A DNA stretch of 27,002 nucleotides from Peptococcaceae bacterium UBA7185 (GCA_002491065.1 DKVF01000010.1:33132-60133), one strand, 5' to 3'. Shown: positions 1-7,846, counted from the first letter of the stretch. Notes: a model not told the origin generated them from the letters alone. Numbers and translations are program-made.

Positions 1-785
1 GCAGAGCCATGTACCGCCTCGAAAACTGCTACGCCTTCGCCGATATTGGCGCCTGGGGCCACGCCCAGACCGCCTACTAAGGCGCTGCCCAAATCGGAAA
101 TAATATCGCCGTACAGGTTAGGCGCCACCAACACATCATATGCATAAGGATTTAAAGCCAAATCCATGCAGGCAGCGTCAATAATTTTATCACCGAAAGC
201 AATTTCAGGATACTCTGCCGCTATCCCGCGGGCACAATTTAAAAATAAACCGTCCGTGAGCTTCATGATGTTGGCTTTGTGGATGGCTGTCACTTTCTTC
301 TTCCCGTTGGCTTTGGCGTATTCGAAGGCATATTTCACAATGCGGTCGCTGGCTTTTTTGGTGATCACCTTGGTCGCCTCTGCTCTGCCCTCGTCCACCT
401 GTTTTTCTATTCCAATGTATAATCCTTCGGTGTTTTCTCTCACAATGGTCAAATCAATATTCTGATATAAGGATTTTACCCCTTCAAAGGAGCGCAAAGG
501 ACGCAGATTCACATATAAATCCAAGCGTTTGCGGATTTCCACGTTTACACTGCGGAATCCTTTGCCCACAGGAGTCGCGGTAGGCCCTTTCAGCGCTACG
601 CCATTGCGGGAGATACTTTCCAATACAGCATCGTCAATGGGTTTACCGTATTTTTCAGCCGCCTCTGCACCGGCCTCCTGTACTTCCCATTCTACCGGTG
701 CGCCGGAAGCCTCTACAATCGCTTTTGCCGAAGCAATGACTTCTTTCCCAATGCCATCGCCGTAAATCAGTGTAATTGTCTGCAT
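1..785 (-). CDS. NAD-dependent isocitrate dehydrogenase (partial, 3' end outside window)
   Basis: Oxidative decarboxylation of isocitrate to 2-oxoglutarate in the cytoplasm. Only the first 261 residues are in the window. The ATG at 785 follows an AGAGG ribosome site. Seen in the translation: a beta-decarboxylating dehydrogenase N-terminus with GDGIGKE, the ENTEGLYIGIE block typical of IDH and homoisocitrate dehydrogenases, the substrate stretch RKRLDLYVNLRP, the metal-binding NLYGDIISD block, and FEAVHGSA at the window edge. Isopropylmalate dehydrogenase is the main alternative family. The ENTEGLY motif and the aconitase and citrate synthase genes upstream favour isocitrate dehydrogenase. It lies 631 bp downstream of aconitase on the same strand, so it may be in the same operon or have its own promoter in that gap. 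Confidence 0.9.
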   Translation of the reverse strand, partial: MQTITLIYGDGIGKEVIASAKAIVEASGAPVEWEVQEAGAEAAEKYGKPIDDAVLESISRNGVALKGPTATPVGKGFRSVNVEIRKRLDLYVNLRPLRSFEGVKSLYQNIDLTIVRENTEGLYIGIEKQVDEGRAEATKVITKKASDRIVKYAFEYAKANGKKKVTAIHKANIMKLTDGLFLNCARGIAAEYPEIAFGDKIIDAACMDLALNPYAYDVLVAPNLYGDIISDLGSALVGGLGVAPGANIGEGVAVFEAVHGS

Positions 786-840
786 GATGCAACCTCTTTT
801 CTATCTTCTTTTTGTTATCTTTATGCTTTTTTGCTGCTCA

Positions 841-880
841 TCGGTTTTATTTGCTACCATTCGGTTTTATTTGCTACTCT
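841..880. repeat. Tandem direct repeat, 2 x 20 bp
   Basis: Two adjacent 20-base units differ only in their last three bases. Both contain TCGGTTTTATTTGCTAC. They lie 60 to 100 bases upstream of the isocitrate dehydrogenase start. The function is unknown: it could be a slippage duplication or a paired binding site. Confidence 0.8.
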
Positions 881-997
881 TCGCCTGTTCTGCCAATATG
901 AACATCTGCTTGACTGTCTTTTGCGTTGTGGACTACGTCCACTACTTCAAGAACAGTCCTGCGCAGCTGTTCATATTGACGCAGAATTTTGGCGAAG
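879..997. repeat. Long nested inverted repeat (hairpin A)
   Basis: Outer arms CAATATGAACA (894-904) and TGTTCATATTG (968-978) are perfectly complementary. They extend imperfectly outward (CTTCGCC at 879 against GGCGAAG at 991-997) and inward (GACTGT near 912 against ACAGTC near 953). The centre is GTGGAC-TAC-GTCCAC (928-942). The whole unit could fold into one hairpin of about 120 nucleotides on either strand. It resembles dispersed intergenic palindromic elements, but copy number cannot be judged from one window. Confidence 0.7.
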
Positions 998-1289
998 GTA
1001 GTGGAGAGTTTTTAAACCCATAAAAGGGGCATAAAAGGGTAGTGAGTGCTTTGTTTCTTTCTGTATTTTGTGCGGCAGATACGTTGTATGGACTGATGCC
1101 CACATCTGGCCGCCAGGTTAATTATGTCATTTCATAGCGCTGTGACGTATACCATTACTTTGAGCAATTTCTACCCTAAGCGTAGGATTTTTTGCGCCTG
1201 GCTAGGCGGCTTTTCATTTTTCGAGCGACGCTTGAAATACGCTTTTCTTCCATGTGGGAACTTCAGCCGTAAAAGTTCTTCCGCCTTAT

Positions 1290-1412
1290 GTCAATGGCAT
1301 AGGAAAATTTTCGCTTGACAAGGCGCAGAAAAATTTGTGAAGTGACGCGTACTAGACGTACGCGAGCAAACAAATTTTTCTGCAACACAGTCAAACGGAA
1401 ATTTCACATGCC
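1290..1412. repeat. Long inverted repeat (hairpin B) abutting the aconitase stop
   Basis: Perfect 14-base arms GCAGAAAAATTTGT (1325-1338) and ACAAATTTTTCTGC (1370-1383) enclose a second perfect stem CGCGTAC (1346-1352) / GTACGCG (1358-1364) with a 5-base loop. Imperfect complementarity continues outward on both sides, including ATGGCAT near 1294 against ATGCCAT near 1408. It may be a miniature or REP-like element. It may also serve as a 3' mRNA structure for aconitase. Confidence 0.7.
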
Positions 1413-1416
1413 ATTC

Positions 1417-3339
1417 TTATTTAGCCATTTTGATGGAAGTCAGCAATCCACCTGCCAACAACAATTTTTCTTGCCGCTGGCCCAATTCAATCCGCAACGC
1501 GATTTGTTCGCCGGTTGTTTTATTGGTGACAGTCACATTGCCGGCTTGAATCTGCTCAAGCAATCCCTGAAAAGCCAGTTCGTCGCTTTCATGAATTTTT
1601 TCATAATCAGCCGCATTGGCGAATACCAATGGAATGATACCATTGTTGACCAAATTTTGTTTATGAATACGGGCAAAGGACTTGGCAATTACAGCTTTGA
1701 CGCCCAGATACAATGGTGCCAGCGCAGCGTGTTCTCTACTGGAACCCTGACCATAGTTTTCGCCTGCTACAATAATTCCACCGCCGTTGGCTTTGGCTTT
1801 AGCCGGGAATTCCGCATCACTAGGCGTCAGGCAATAATCCGCTAAGTGCGGAATGTTGGAACGATAAGGCAGCAACGAAGCGTTGGACGGCATGATATGG
1901 TCTGTGGTGATGTTGTCCTCCAACACTGTCAATACTTTGGCGCTGAAATCATCCTGAGGCGGCACAGCAGCAGGCACGCCTTTGATATTTGGCCCTTTCA
2001 CCAATTCAGTTTTGCCGATATAATCCTCATTGGGCGCAATCAGCAGATTGTCGTCAATTTCAAATTTTTCCGGTACCTTTGCTTCGGCAAATACTTCAAT
2101 GCCGCTGGGGTCGGTGATTACTCCAGCTAAAGCGGAAGCTACAGCTGTCTCTGGACTCACCAAATATACATCGGCCGATTTGGTACCGCTACGGCCGTAA
2201 AAATTGCGGTTAAAGGTACGCAAGGATTTGCCGTTGTTGCAAGGAGCCTGCCCCATACCAATGCAAGGACCGCAGCCGCATTCCAAAACGCGGGCGCCGG
2301 CTTCTAAAAAGATGGAGAGCAAGCCATCATCCGCCAGCCGTTTTAAAATTTGCCGAGAACCTGGCGAGATCACCAAAGAAATATTTTCGTTCACTTTTTT
2401 ACCTTTTAACAGCATCGCACACTTAGCCAAATCCAAATAAGAGGAATTGGTGCAGCTGCCGATTGCTACCTGCTGAATCACTTCGCCGGCCAAATCGCTG
2501 ACCTTGACGACTTTGTCCGGACTATGAGGACAGGCCACCAAGGGAACCAGTTCATCCAGATTTACTTCGATAGTTTTCAGATAGACAGCGTCTGCATCCG
2601 CCGACAAAGGCTGGTAAGCGTCCTCTCTGCCCATGGATTTCAAAAATTCTTTTGTGATTTCATCACTGGGGAAGATAGACGTGGTAGCGCCCAGCTCTGC
2701 CCCCATATTGGTAATGGTAGCCCGTTCCGGTACACTCAGGTTTTTTACACCGGATCCGGTATATTCGTATACTTTGTTTACGCCGCCCTTTACTGTTTCC
2801 TGTTGCAAAACATATAAAATAATATCCTTTGCCGATACGCCGGGACGCAATTTCCCTGTGAGACGTACCTCTATCACTTCCGGCATCTGAATAAAATAGC
2901 TCCGACCTGCCATCGCAGCAGCTACGTCCACGCCGCCGGCGCCAATGGCCAGCATACCCAGACCGCCTGCGGTAGGCGTATGGCTGTCTGAGCCGATTAA
3001 TGTATCGCCCGGTACGCCAAAACGTTCCAGATGTACCTGATGACAAATGCCATTGCCTGGTTTGGAGAACCAAATGCCATAATTTTTGGCCGCACTCTGA
3101 ATAAACAAATGGTCGTCAAAGTTTTCCGGCCCTGCCTGCAGCATATTGTGGTCAATATAGGCCACGGATAATTTTGTCTTTACCCGGTCAATGCCCATTG
3201 CTTCCAATTCCAAATATGCCATCGTGCCAGTAGAGTCCTGCGTCAATGTCTGATCAATTTTCAAACCAATCTCCGTGCCTGCTTTCATTTCTCCGTCTGT
3301 AATATGACGGCTGATAATCTTTTCTGTTAAGTTAGCCAC
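1417..3339 (-). CDS. Aconitate hydratase, 4Fe-4S
   Basis: Interconverts citrate and isocitrate in the cytoplasm. About 640 aa, matching the short aconitase type found in many anaerobes rather than the 900-aa AcnA form. Visible iron-sulfur ligands are the Cys of GSCTNSS (about residue 296) and the two of CGPC (about 356 and 359). Also seen are the GSDSHTPTAGG block and the C-terminal swivel-domain GQGSSREHAAL motif. Start choice: an AGGAGG ribosome site ends only 2 bases before the GTG at 3348, too close to use, but 11 bases before the GTG at 3339, giving MANLTEK. With that start the gene overlaps the citrate synthase stop by 8 bases, implying translational coupling. It sits between citrate synthase and isocitrate dehydrogenase, so its pathway place is clear. 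Confidence 0.95.
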   Translation of the reverse strand: MANLTEKIISRHITDGEMKAGTEIGLKIDQTLTQDSTGTMAYLELEAMGIDRVKTKLSVAYIDHNMLQAGPENFDDHLFIQSAAKNYGIWFSKPGNGICHQVHLERFGVPGDTLIGSDSHTPTAGGLGMLAIGAGGVDVAAAMAGRSYFIQMPEVIEVRLTGKLRPGVSAKDIILYVLQQETVKGGVNKVYEYTGSGVKNLSVPERATITNMGAELGATTSIFPSDEITKEFLKSMGREDAYQPLSADADAVYLKTIEVNLDELVPLVACPHSPDKVVKVSDLAGEVIQQVAIGSCTNSSYLDLAKCAMLLKGKKVNENISLVISPGSRQILKRLADDGLLSIFLEAGARVLECGCGPCIGMGQAPCNNGKSLRTFNRNFYGRSGTKSADVYLVSPETAVASALAGVITDPSGIEVFAEAKVPEKFEIDDNLLIAPNEDYIGKTELVKGPNIKGVPAAVPPQDDFSAKVLTVLEDNITTDHIMPSNASLLPYRSNIPHLADYCLTPSDAEFPAKAKANGGGIIVAGENYGQGSSREHAALAPLYLGVKAVIAKSFARIHKQNLVNNGIIPLVFANAADYEKIHESDELAFQGLLEQIQAGNVTVTNKTTGEQIALRIELGQRQEKLLLAGGLLTSIKMAK

Positions 3340-4726
3340 GATCTCCACAACCTCCTGGAATAATAATATCTTTCAAATCTGCATTTTTTCCTGTACGGAT
3401 ACTTACGATAAATTTACCAACTAAGAAATGCATTTCACAGTCGCTGATAGCCGTATTACGTCCGCTGGCATATTGATTGTCAATCCATTCTTTAATCTTG
3501 TGTACCAACGGATCCTGCTTCGTAATCTTTTCATTGTCCAAAAAACCATATTCTGCATTAATCCAGGCTGCAATCCCCGCATTCCCGGAAAATTGATTGA
3601 TGGCGATACGAATGGGACGATTGAACACTTTGTTGGTATCTACAGAATTATAAATATCTTCATGTTTCAACAACCCATCAGCATGAATTCCCGCTTTTGT
3701 CGCATTAAAATCTTCACCCACAAAAGGTGTTTTTGGCGGCACACTGTAACGGAATTCCCGCTCAAAATAGCGGGCAATTTCTGTGAGCGCATGAAAATTT
3801 AACGGATTCTTTGGCTGCTTCAGCTGTGTATATTCTACCAGCATAGCCTCCAACGGCGTATTTCCTGTACGTTCACCAATACCTAGGAGGGTGGTGCTGA
3901 TACTGGATAATCCATGCAGCCAAGCTGCTGTAGAATTGGCTACTGCATAATAATAATCATTATGACCATGCCATTCCAACTGTGTAGCATGTACATTCGT
4001 TTCTTCTTTTACATGATGTACCAAAGCCGGCACACTGCGGGGAATGGCCAACCGCGTGAACGGTTTCCCCACGCCCAGGGTGTCGCACAAACGGAATTTG
4101 ATAGGAACACCGGCATCTTTCCCCATCTCATCCAATGCTCTAATCAACGGAATTACAAAACCAAACACATCGGCACGTGTGATATCTTCCAGATGGCAAC
4201 GGGGACGAATCCCTTTTTCCAAGATATCAGCTGCCGCTTTCAAATACATTTCAAATACTTCCCGACGATTTTTGTTTAATTTCCCGAAAATATGATAATC
4301 GGAACAGCTCATCAACACACCGGTTTCCTTAATGCCCATGCCAGCTGCTAACGCGATATCATTGGGCAGTGGACGAATCCACGTCGTTACCTGCGGAAAT
4401 TCATAGTCTAAGGCCAAACAACGCTCAATCGCTTCGCGATCCCGCTCATTATAAATAAAAAATTCACTCTGACGAATGATACCGTTGCCGTTATCCATTA
4501 GGTGCATGTAGGTAAAAATATCCTCAATCTGTTTTGGCGTGAAGGATTCCATTGATTGCTGACCATCACGAAATGTCGTATCTGTCACCCAGATTTCTTC
4601 CGGAATGTCATAGGGATAGGTGCCTTCTATAAATACATCCTTTGGGAAATCATCATATGGGAACGTTTCTTTGTACAACCGCGGCTCGTCCACCTCAATG
4701 GCACCTTTTGCAGTAAATAGATCCAT
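3332..4726 (-). CDS. Re-type citrate synthase (isopropylmalate/homocitrate synthase-like)
   Basis: Predicted to condense oxaloacetate with acetyl-CoA to citrate with Re stereochemistry. The 464-aa protein has a DRE-TIM metallolyase barrel, not the fold of ordinary Si-citrate synthase. Seen: DTTFRDGQQS with Arg53 and Asp54, HLEDITRAD near 178, and the metal-binding HGHND at 253-257. The closest known family is the Clostridium kluyveri Re-citrate synthase. The alternatives are homocitrate synthase or 2-isopropylmalate synthase. The direct operon with aconitase and isocitrate dehydrogenase makes citrate synthase the best call. Start: ATG at 4726 follows AAGGAGG with a 5-base spacer, so an upstream in-frame TTG at 4756 is rejected. 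First gene of the operon, with a good promoter at 4829-4857. Confidence 0.85.
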   Translation of the reverse strand: MDLFTAKGAIEVDEPRLYKETFPYDDFPKDVFIEGTYPYDIPEEIWVTDTTFRDGQQSMESFTPKQIEDIFTYMHLMDNGNGIIRQSEFFIYNERDREAIERCLALDYEFPQVTTWIRPLPNDIALAAGMGIKETGVLMSCSDYHIFGKLNKNRREVFEMYLKAAADILEKGIRPRCHLEDITRADVFGFVIPLIRALDEMGKDAGVPIKFRLCDTLGVGKPFTRLAIPRSVPALVHHVKEETNVHATQLEWHGHNDYYYAVANSTAAWLHGLSSISTTLLGIGERTGNTPLEAMLVEYTQLKQPKNPLNFHALTEIARYFEREFRYSVPPKTPFVGEDFNATKAGIHADGLLKHEDIYNSVDTNKVFNRPIRIAINQFSGNAGIAAWINAEYGFLDNEKITKQDPLVHKIKEWIDNQYASGRNTAISDCEMHFLVGKFIVSIRTGKNADLKDIIIPGGCGDRG

Positions 4727-4828
4727 GAGTTCCTCCTTCGTAATAAAAAACGCCAAGAAAAGCAGCGTTGTACATCATGCTACATTTTTTGACGTCAATG
4801 TTAGTAATACCATTCTCTGCTATCGCCC

Positions 4829-4857
4829 ATTATACTGGAAAAATACTATTTACACAA
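4829..4857 (-). promoter_or_regulatory. Sigma-A-type promoter of the citrate synthase operon
   Basis: On the minus strand TTGTGT (4852-4857), a 17-base spacer and a perfect TATAAT (4829-4834) lie about 100 bases upstream of the citrate synthase ATG. The rest of the 323-base gap holds the upstream dyads and the terminator of the preceding gene. Confidence 0.7.
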
Positions 4858-4883
4858 TAGATTTTTTATCTATATACTGTATA
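4857..4883. promoter_or_regulatory. Candidate operator dyads at the citrate synthase promoter
   Basis: ATAGAT-5T-ATCTAT (4857-4873) overlaps the edge of the -35 box, and TATAC-T-GTATA (4873-4883) follows directly upstream. Paired AT-rich dyads in this position are typical of repressor or LysR-type sites. The regulator is not identifiable from the window. Confidence 0.4.
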
Positions 4884-4930
4884 CAAAGTCCACTTATTTC
4901 CCTTTTTATAGCCATTTCTCCCTCTTTTTC

Positions 4931-4980
4931 AAAAAAAGTGTTCTGAGGAAGCTACTGATTTCGGTCTTATTAGGCTCAGA
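4931..4980 (-). terminator. Candidate intrinsic terminator after the TraB-family gene
   Basis: On the minus strand TCTGAG pairs with CTCAGA across a 27-base loop. ACAC and seven T residues follow. It lies about 70 bases beyond the stop at 5050. The stem is only 6 bp, so confidence is moderate. Confidence 0.4.
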
Positions 4981-5049
4981 CAGCAGAAAAATGTGTCGCA
5001 GCATAAAAATAAATTTTTCTCATAGACACTGCACTATTTCCATATAGAG

Positions 5050-6216
5050 TTAGAACAAACTCTTAATAATATCCAATCCCGCAATCACAGTACCCAAAGA
5101 ACTGCCTATATTGGCCATAATCACAATGAGCAGCGTGCGTAAAAACCGATTATGAAAAAATCCCTTGATACTAAAAATATCATTTGAAATATTGCTCACA
5201 TCTTCAACCTTCGGCTTCCGAATGTGGGCCTCCATCAGCCCAGCAAACCAGCCGCAAGCCAACATCGGATTCAACGAGGAAATAGGCGCCACAACAAAAG
5301 CCGTGAGCACACTCAAAGGATGCCCCAACATAATCGCTGTAAATAACGCTGCCAATGTGCCATTCCAAAGTACCCAACTAAAAATCTGCTCCAAGCCTGT
5401 CTGGGTACTCTGGGTGAAGCCATAAAGAATTAAAACAATAATCGCAATAGGGATTGCCCAACCTATTACCTTCATCGTTTTCCCTGCCGCTGGCACTGTG
5501 GTAATTTCCTGCATATTCTGTTCTTTAAAAATTTCTTCCTTTACACCGGCTACATGGGCGCCACCCAAAATTGCTACTACTTTCTTGCCCGGTGCATGTT
5601 TAATTTTGTTGGCCAGATGCTGGTCCCGTTCACACAAAAGAATATCGCCGATTTTAGGAAATTCTTCCTTCATATTGGCCATTGCGCCTTCCAGCATATC
5701 CTTTTGCAGCAAATTGGCGATTTCCTCGTCTGTAATCTCATTTTCTTCCTCATCATCTAAGGCAAAAAATAAATTCAACAGTAATTCTAATTTTTCTTTG
5801 AGCGTCATCTTACGCCAAATGCGCATAAAAGTCGTCTGAATGCTGCGGTCTGCCAGTACCAGGTGCGCGCCGGTTTCTTCCGCCGCCTGAATCCCTTGAA
5901 GCATTTCCTGTCCCACATTGGTGCCCAACTGACTGGCCAATTTTTTCTGATAGGAGCCCAAAACCAGATTGGCCAGCATAAAGCCGACCTTTTTTTCTTT
6001 GATCACCTCTACCAGGTCTGTATCTGACCATTCCTTGGGATTTTTTATATTATGATAACGGTCCTCGTCTAACTCCACGCAGATACTGTCTGGCTGCTCA
6101 CGGTCTATCACTTCTCTCACCAGCTCCGCACTGGCCTTAGACACATGCGCCGTGGCAATTAGAATAATTTCTTTGTCCTGATATTGGACACGGGTAATAT
6201 GTTCTTCGTCGCTCAT
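5050..6216 (-). CDS. TraB/PrgY-family membrane protein
   Basis: 388 aa. The N-terminal domain of about 240 residues carries the TraB-family marks: ATAHVS at 21-26, VELDEDRY near 48-55, ADRS, CERDQHLA, and GGAHVAG with the family GxxH pattern. The C-terminal part has several hydrophobic segments (VIGWAIPIAIIVLILYG onward), so it is probably an integral membrane protein. The family includes plasmid pheromone-shutdown proteins and is thought by some to be metalloprotease-like; the substrate here is unknown. Start ATG follows GAAGGG at a usable distance. It stands alone, with its own promoter at 6267-6295 and a probable terminator downstream. Confidence 0.85.
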   Translation of the reverse strand: MSDEEHITRVQYQDKEIILIATAHVSKASAELVREVIDREQPDSICVELDEDRYHNIKNPKEWSDTDLVEVIKEKKVGFMLANLVLGSYQKKLASQLGTNVGQEMLQGIQAAEETGAHLVLADRSIQTTFMRIWRKMTLKEKLELLLNLFFALDDEEENEITDEEIANLLQKDMLEGAMANMKEEFPKIGDILLCERDQHLANKIKHAPGKKVVAILGGAHVAGVKEEIFKEQNMQEITTVPAAGKTMKVIGWAIPIAIIVLILYGFTQSTQTGLEQIFSWVLWNGTLAALFTAIMLGHPLSVLTAFVVAPISSLNPMLACGWFAGLMEAHIRKPKVEDVSNISNDIFSIKGFFHNRFLRTLLIVIMANIGSSLGTVIAGLDIIKSLF

Positions 6217-6266
6217 TGATTGCGTCCCTTCTTTAAATTTGGAAAACTTGCATGCATTGCTTTCTA

Positions 6267-6295
6267 ATTATAGCCTTTTGCAAAATATCCTGCAA
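6267..6295 (-). promoter_or_regulatory. Sigma-A-type promoter of the TraB-family gene
   Basis: TTGCAG (6290-6295), a 17-base spacer and TATAAT (6267-6272) on the minus strand, about 50 bases upstream of the start codon. Confidence 0.7.
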
Positions 6296-6461
6296 CTACT
6301 TTCCTAATTACGCGGTCTCTGAATGAAAATCCTTTTTTGCCAGATAAACTATGAGAAAAAACGTTTGAAATCAACTCCACACAGTATTGTCTATTGAACT
6401 GATTTTATCACTGAGTTTGATTCTGCTCGATTTGTTCTCCATCACAAAGCTACAAGGCATC

Positions 6462-6959
6462 TCAGGCAGTCACATGTTCTACAATGATATCTGCCACCTG
6501 AACAGGGATTATTTTTTGCAAATCAGTCAGAGGCAATTCTACCTGATATCCAATCTTTCCTGCGCTGAACATAATCGTATCGTATGCGGCAGCAGTTTGA
6601 TGAATGACTGTGTGAAACTGCTTTTTCATTCCAATGGGCGAACAGCCGCCATGCACATATCCGGTAAGTCCTAACAAATCCTTGGATTTCAACATCTCAA
6701 TAGATTTTTCGCCCACTGCAGCCGCCGCTTTTTTTAAATCTAACTCTTCCAATACCGGCACCATAAATACATAATGATTTTTAGATTTGCCTGTAGTCAC
6801 CAATGTCTTAAATGCTCTGTTCGGATCCTGATGCAGCGCTTCCGCCACCTCAGCACCACTGATCGCTCCTGTATCGACATAACAATGATGACTGTATGAT
6901 ACTTTCTTTTGGTCCAGTACGCGCATCACATTCGTTTTCATTGTGGATTTTTCCGCCAT
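6462..6959 (-). CDS. ybaK: Cys-tRNA(Pro)/Cys-tRNA(Cys) deacylase, YbaK/EbsC family
   Basis: 165 aa, the usual length for YbaK. These enzymes hydrolyse mischarged Cys-tRNA(Pro) in trans and act in the cytoplasm as translation quality control. The family pattern is visible throughout: an N-terminal YSHHCYVDTGAISGAEVAEAL, FKTLVTTGKS with the conserved Lys region, FMVPVLEELDLKKAA, and a C-terminal GYVHGGCSPIGMKK followed by IMFSAGKIGYQVELP. The ATG at 6959 has an AAGGAG site 6 bases upstream. Single-gene unit; divergent from spoIIR. Confidence 0.93.
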   Translation of the reverse strand: MAEKSTMKTNVMRVLDQKKVSYSHHCYVDTGAISGAEVAEALHQDPNRAFKTLVTTGKSKNHYVFMVPVLEELDLKKAAAAVGEKSIEMLKSKDLLGLTGYVHGGCSPIGMKKQFHTVIHQTAAAYDTIMFSAGKIGYQVELPLTDLQKIIPVQVADIIVEHVTA

Positions 6960-7021
6960 ACGTTACTCCTTCTTTCCTTCTATCGTTACACTTTCATTTA
7001 TACGTTTGTCATAGCCCCATT

Positions 7022-7030
7022 ATCATAGCA
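7022..7030 (-). promoter_or_regulatory. Possible extended -10 promoter of ybaK
   Basis: TGC-TATGAT on the minus strand about 60 bases upstream of the ybaK ATG. A GATAAT shifted by three bases with CCGACA 17 bases upstream is an alternative reading. No strong -35 is present. Confidence 0.35.
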
Positions 7031-7098
7031 TGTTTTTTCTCTGTCGGCTATGTCCTTTTGTATATTTTTCTTACCTGCTTGATAATTCGTATTATTTT

Positions 7099-7128
7099 GT
7101 TTAAAACTCTTCTATTGCGGCAACACTA
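7099..7128 (+). promoter_or_regulatory. Sigma-F-type promoter of spoIIR
   Basis: GTTTA (7099-7103), exactly 15 bases, then GGCAACACTA (7119-7128). This agrees at every specified position with the published Bacillus sigma-F consensus (GYWTA, 15 bp, GGNRANANTW). It lies about 25 bases before the spoIIR ATG. spoIIR is a known sigma-F target in Bacillus subtilis, which supports the call. Confidence 0.65.
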
Positions 7129-7151
7129 ACAGCAGAAAGAGGTGTTGTGAC

Positions 7152-7772
7152 ATGCAAAGAAGAAAAGCAATCATTGTGCTGGTTTTGCTGGCATTGTTTA
7201 TTTTCGTTTCCAATATTGAACTCGCTACCCAAATCGATTCTGACAGCCTGATTCGCATTCACGTACTTGCCAACAGCGACAGCCAGGCAGACCAAGCTTT
7301 GAAGCTGCAAGTGAAAGATGCTGTGGTAACCTATTTAAAACCGCAGTTGGAGCTATCCCGCTCGGTAACGGAAAGTCGACAAATAATCCAGCGCAGTCTG
7401 CCTCAAATTGAACAAATTGCGCAGCAAACACTACAGCAACAACACAGTGATTACCAAGTGACACTGCAATACGGCCGCTTTGATTTTCCTATCAAACACT
7501 ACGGCAGTTTCAGTTTGCCTGCTGGAAACTATGAAGCCCTGCGTATCTTGATTGGCGAGGGGCAGGGACATAATTGGTGGTGCGTACTGTTCCCGCCCAT
7601 GTGCTTTACGGACAACGACGCGTCTTCGTCGGGAAAATATACAGACCAAACGCCGGAAAAAAAGGTAGTTATAAAATTCAAAAGCGCGGAACTGCTGAAA
7701 AAATGGACAGACCGTGAAAAGGATTCTGCAGCTATTGCTGAGCCGTCACAAGAAGAATCCAACAGTCAATGA
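7152..7772 (+). CDS. spoIIR: Stage II sporulation protein R
   Basis: 206 aa. In Bacillus SpoIIR is made in the forespore, exported, and triggers SpoIIGA to process pro-sigma-E in the mother cell. Seen: an N-terminal hydrophobic segment (about residues 6-20, export signal or anchor), the family hallmark LIRIHVLANSDSQADQALKL, and GNYEALRILIGEGQG followed by NWWCVLFPPMCF. A charged C-terminal tail follows. An AAGAGGTG ribosome site precedes the ATG. A matching sigma-F promoter lies immediately upstream. Its presence indicates an endospore-forming lineage, though not that this strain sporulates. Confidence 0.95.
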   Translation: MQRRKAIIVLVLLALFIFVSNIELATQIDSDSLIRIHVLANSDSQADQALKLQVKDAVVTYLKPQLELSRSVTESRQIIQRSLPQIEQIAQQTLQQQHSDYQVTLQYGRFDFPIKHYGSFSLPAGNYEALRILIGEGQGHNWWCVLFPPMCFTDNDASSSGKYTDQTPEKKVVIKFKSAELLKKWTDREKDSAAIAEPSQEESNSQ

Positions 7773-7846
7773 CGCTGCGCTCGTATAAAATAGCTTACAG
7801 AATATGTGTTTCCCCCCTACCGGATAGTTCTCCGGATAAATATAAA

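Larger units (their letters stand above)
786..1416. other. Long palindrome-rich intergenic region between aconitase and isocitrate dehydrogenase
   Basis: No convincing gene was found in these 631 bases. The stretch holds a 20-bp tandem direct repeat (841-880), a long nested hairpin (879-997), a smaller inverted pair AAGCGTA/TACGCTT (1179-1185 and 1238-1244), and a second long hairpin (about 1290-1412) that runs up to the aconitase stop codon. Some of this may lie in the transcript of the leftward operon as structured RNA. I see no classic terminator, meaning a GC stem followed by a T run on the minus strand, that would clearly separate the two genes. Confidence 0.6.

Noticed and set aside
1315..1845. 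176-aa rightward ORF
   Set aside because: Mostly antisense to the end of the well-supported aconitase gene, with no family resemblance or ribosome site; its first part runs through hairpin B.
6345..6375. Catabolite-repression (cre) site near the TraB-family gene
   Set aside because: AAACGTTTGA has the central CG but lacks the flanking TG and CA required by the consensus.
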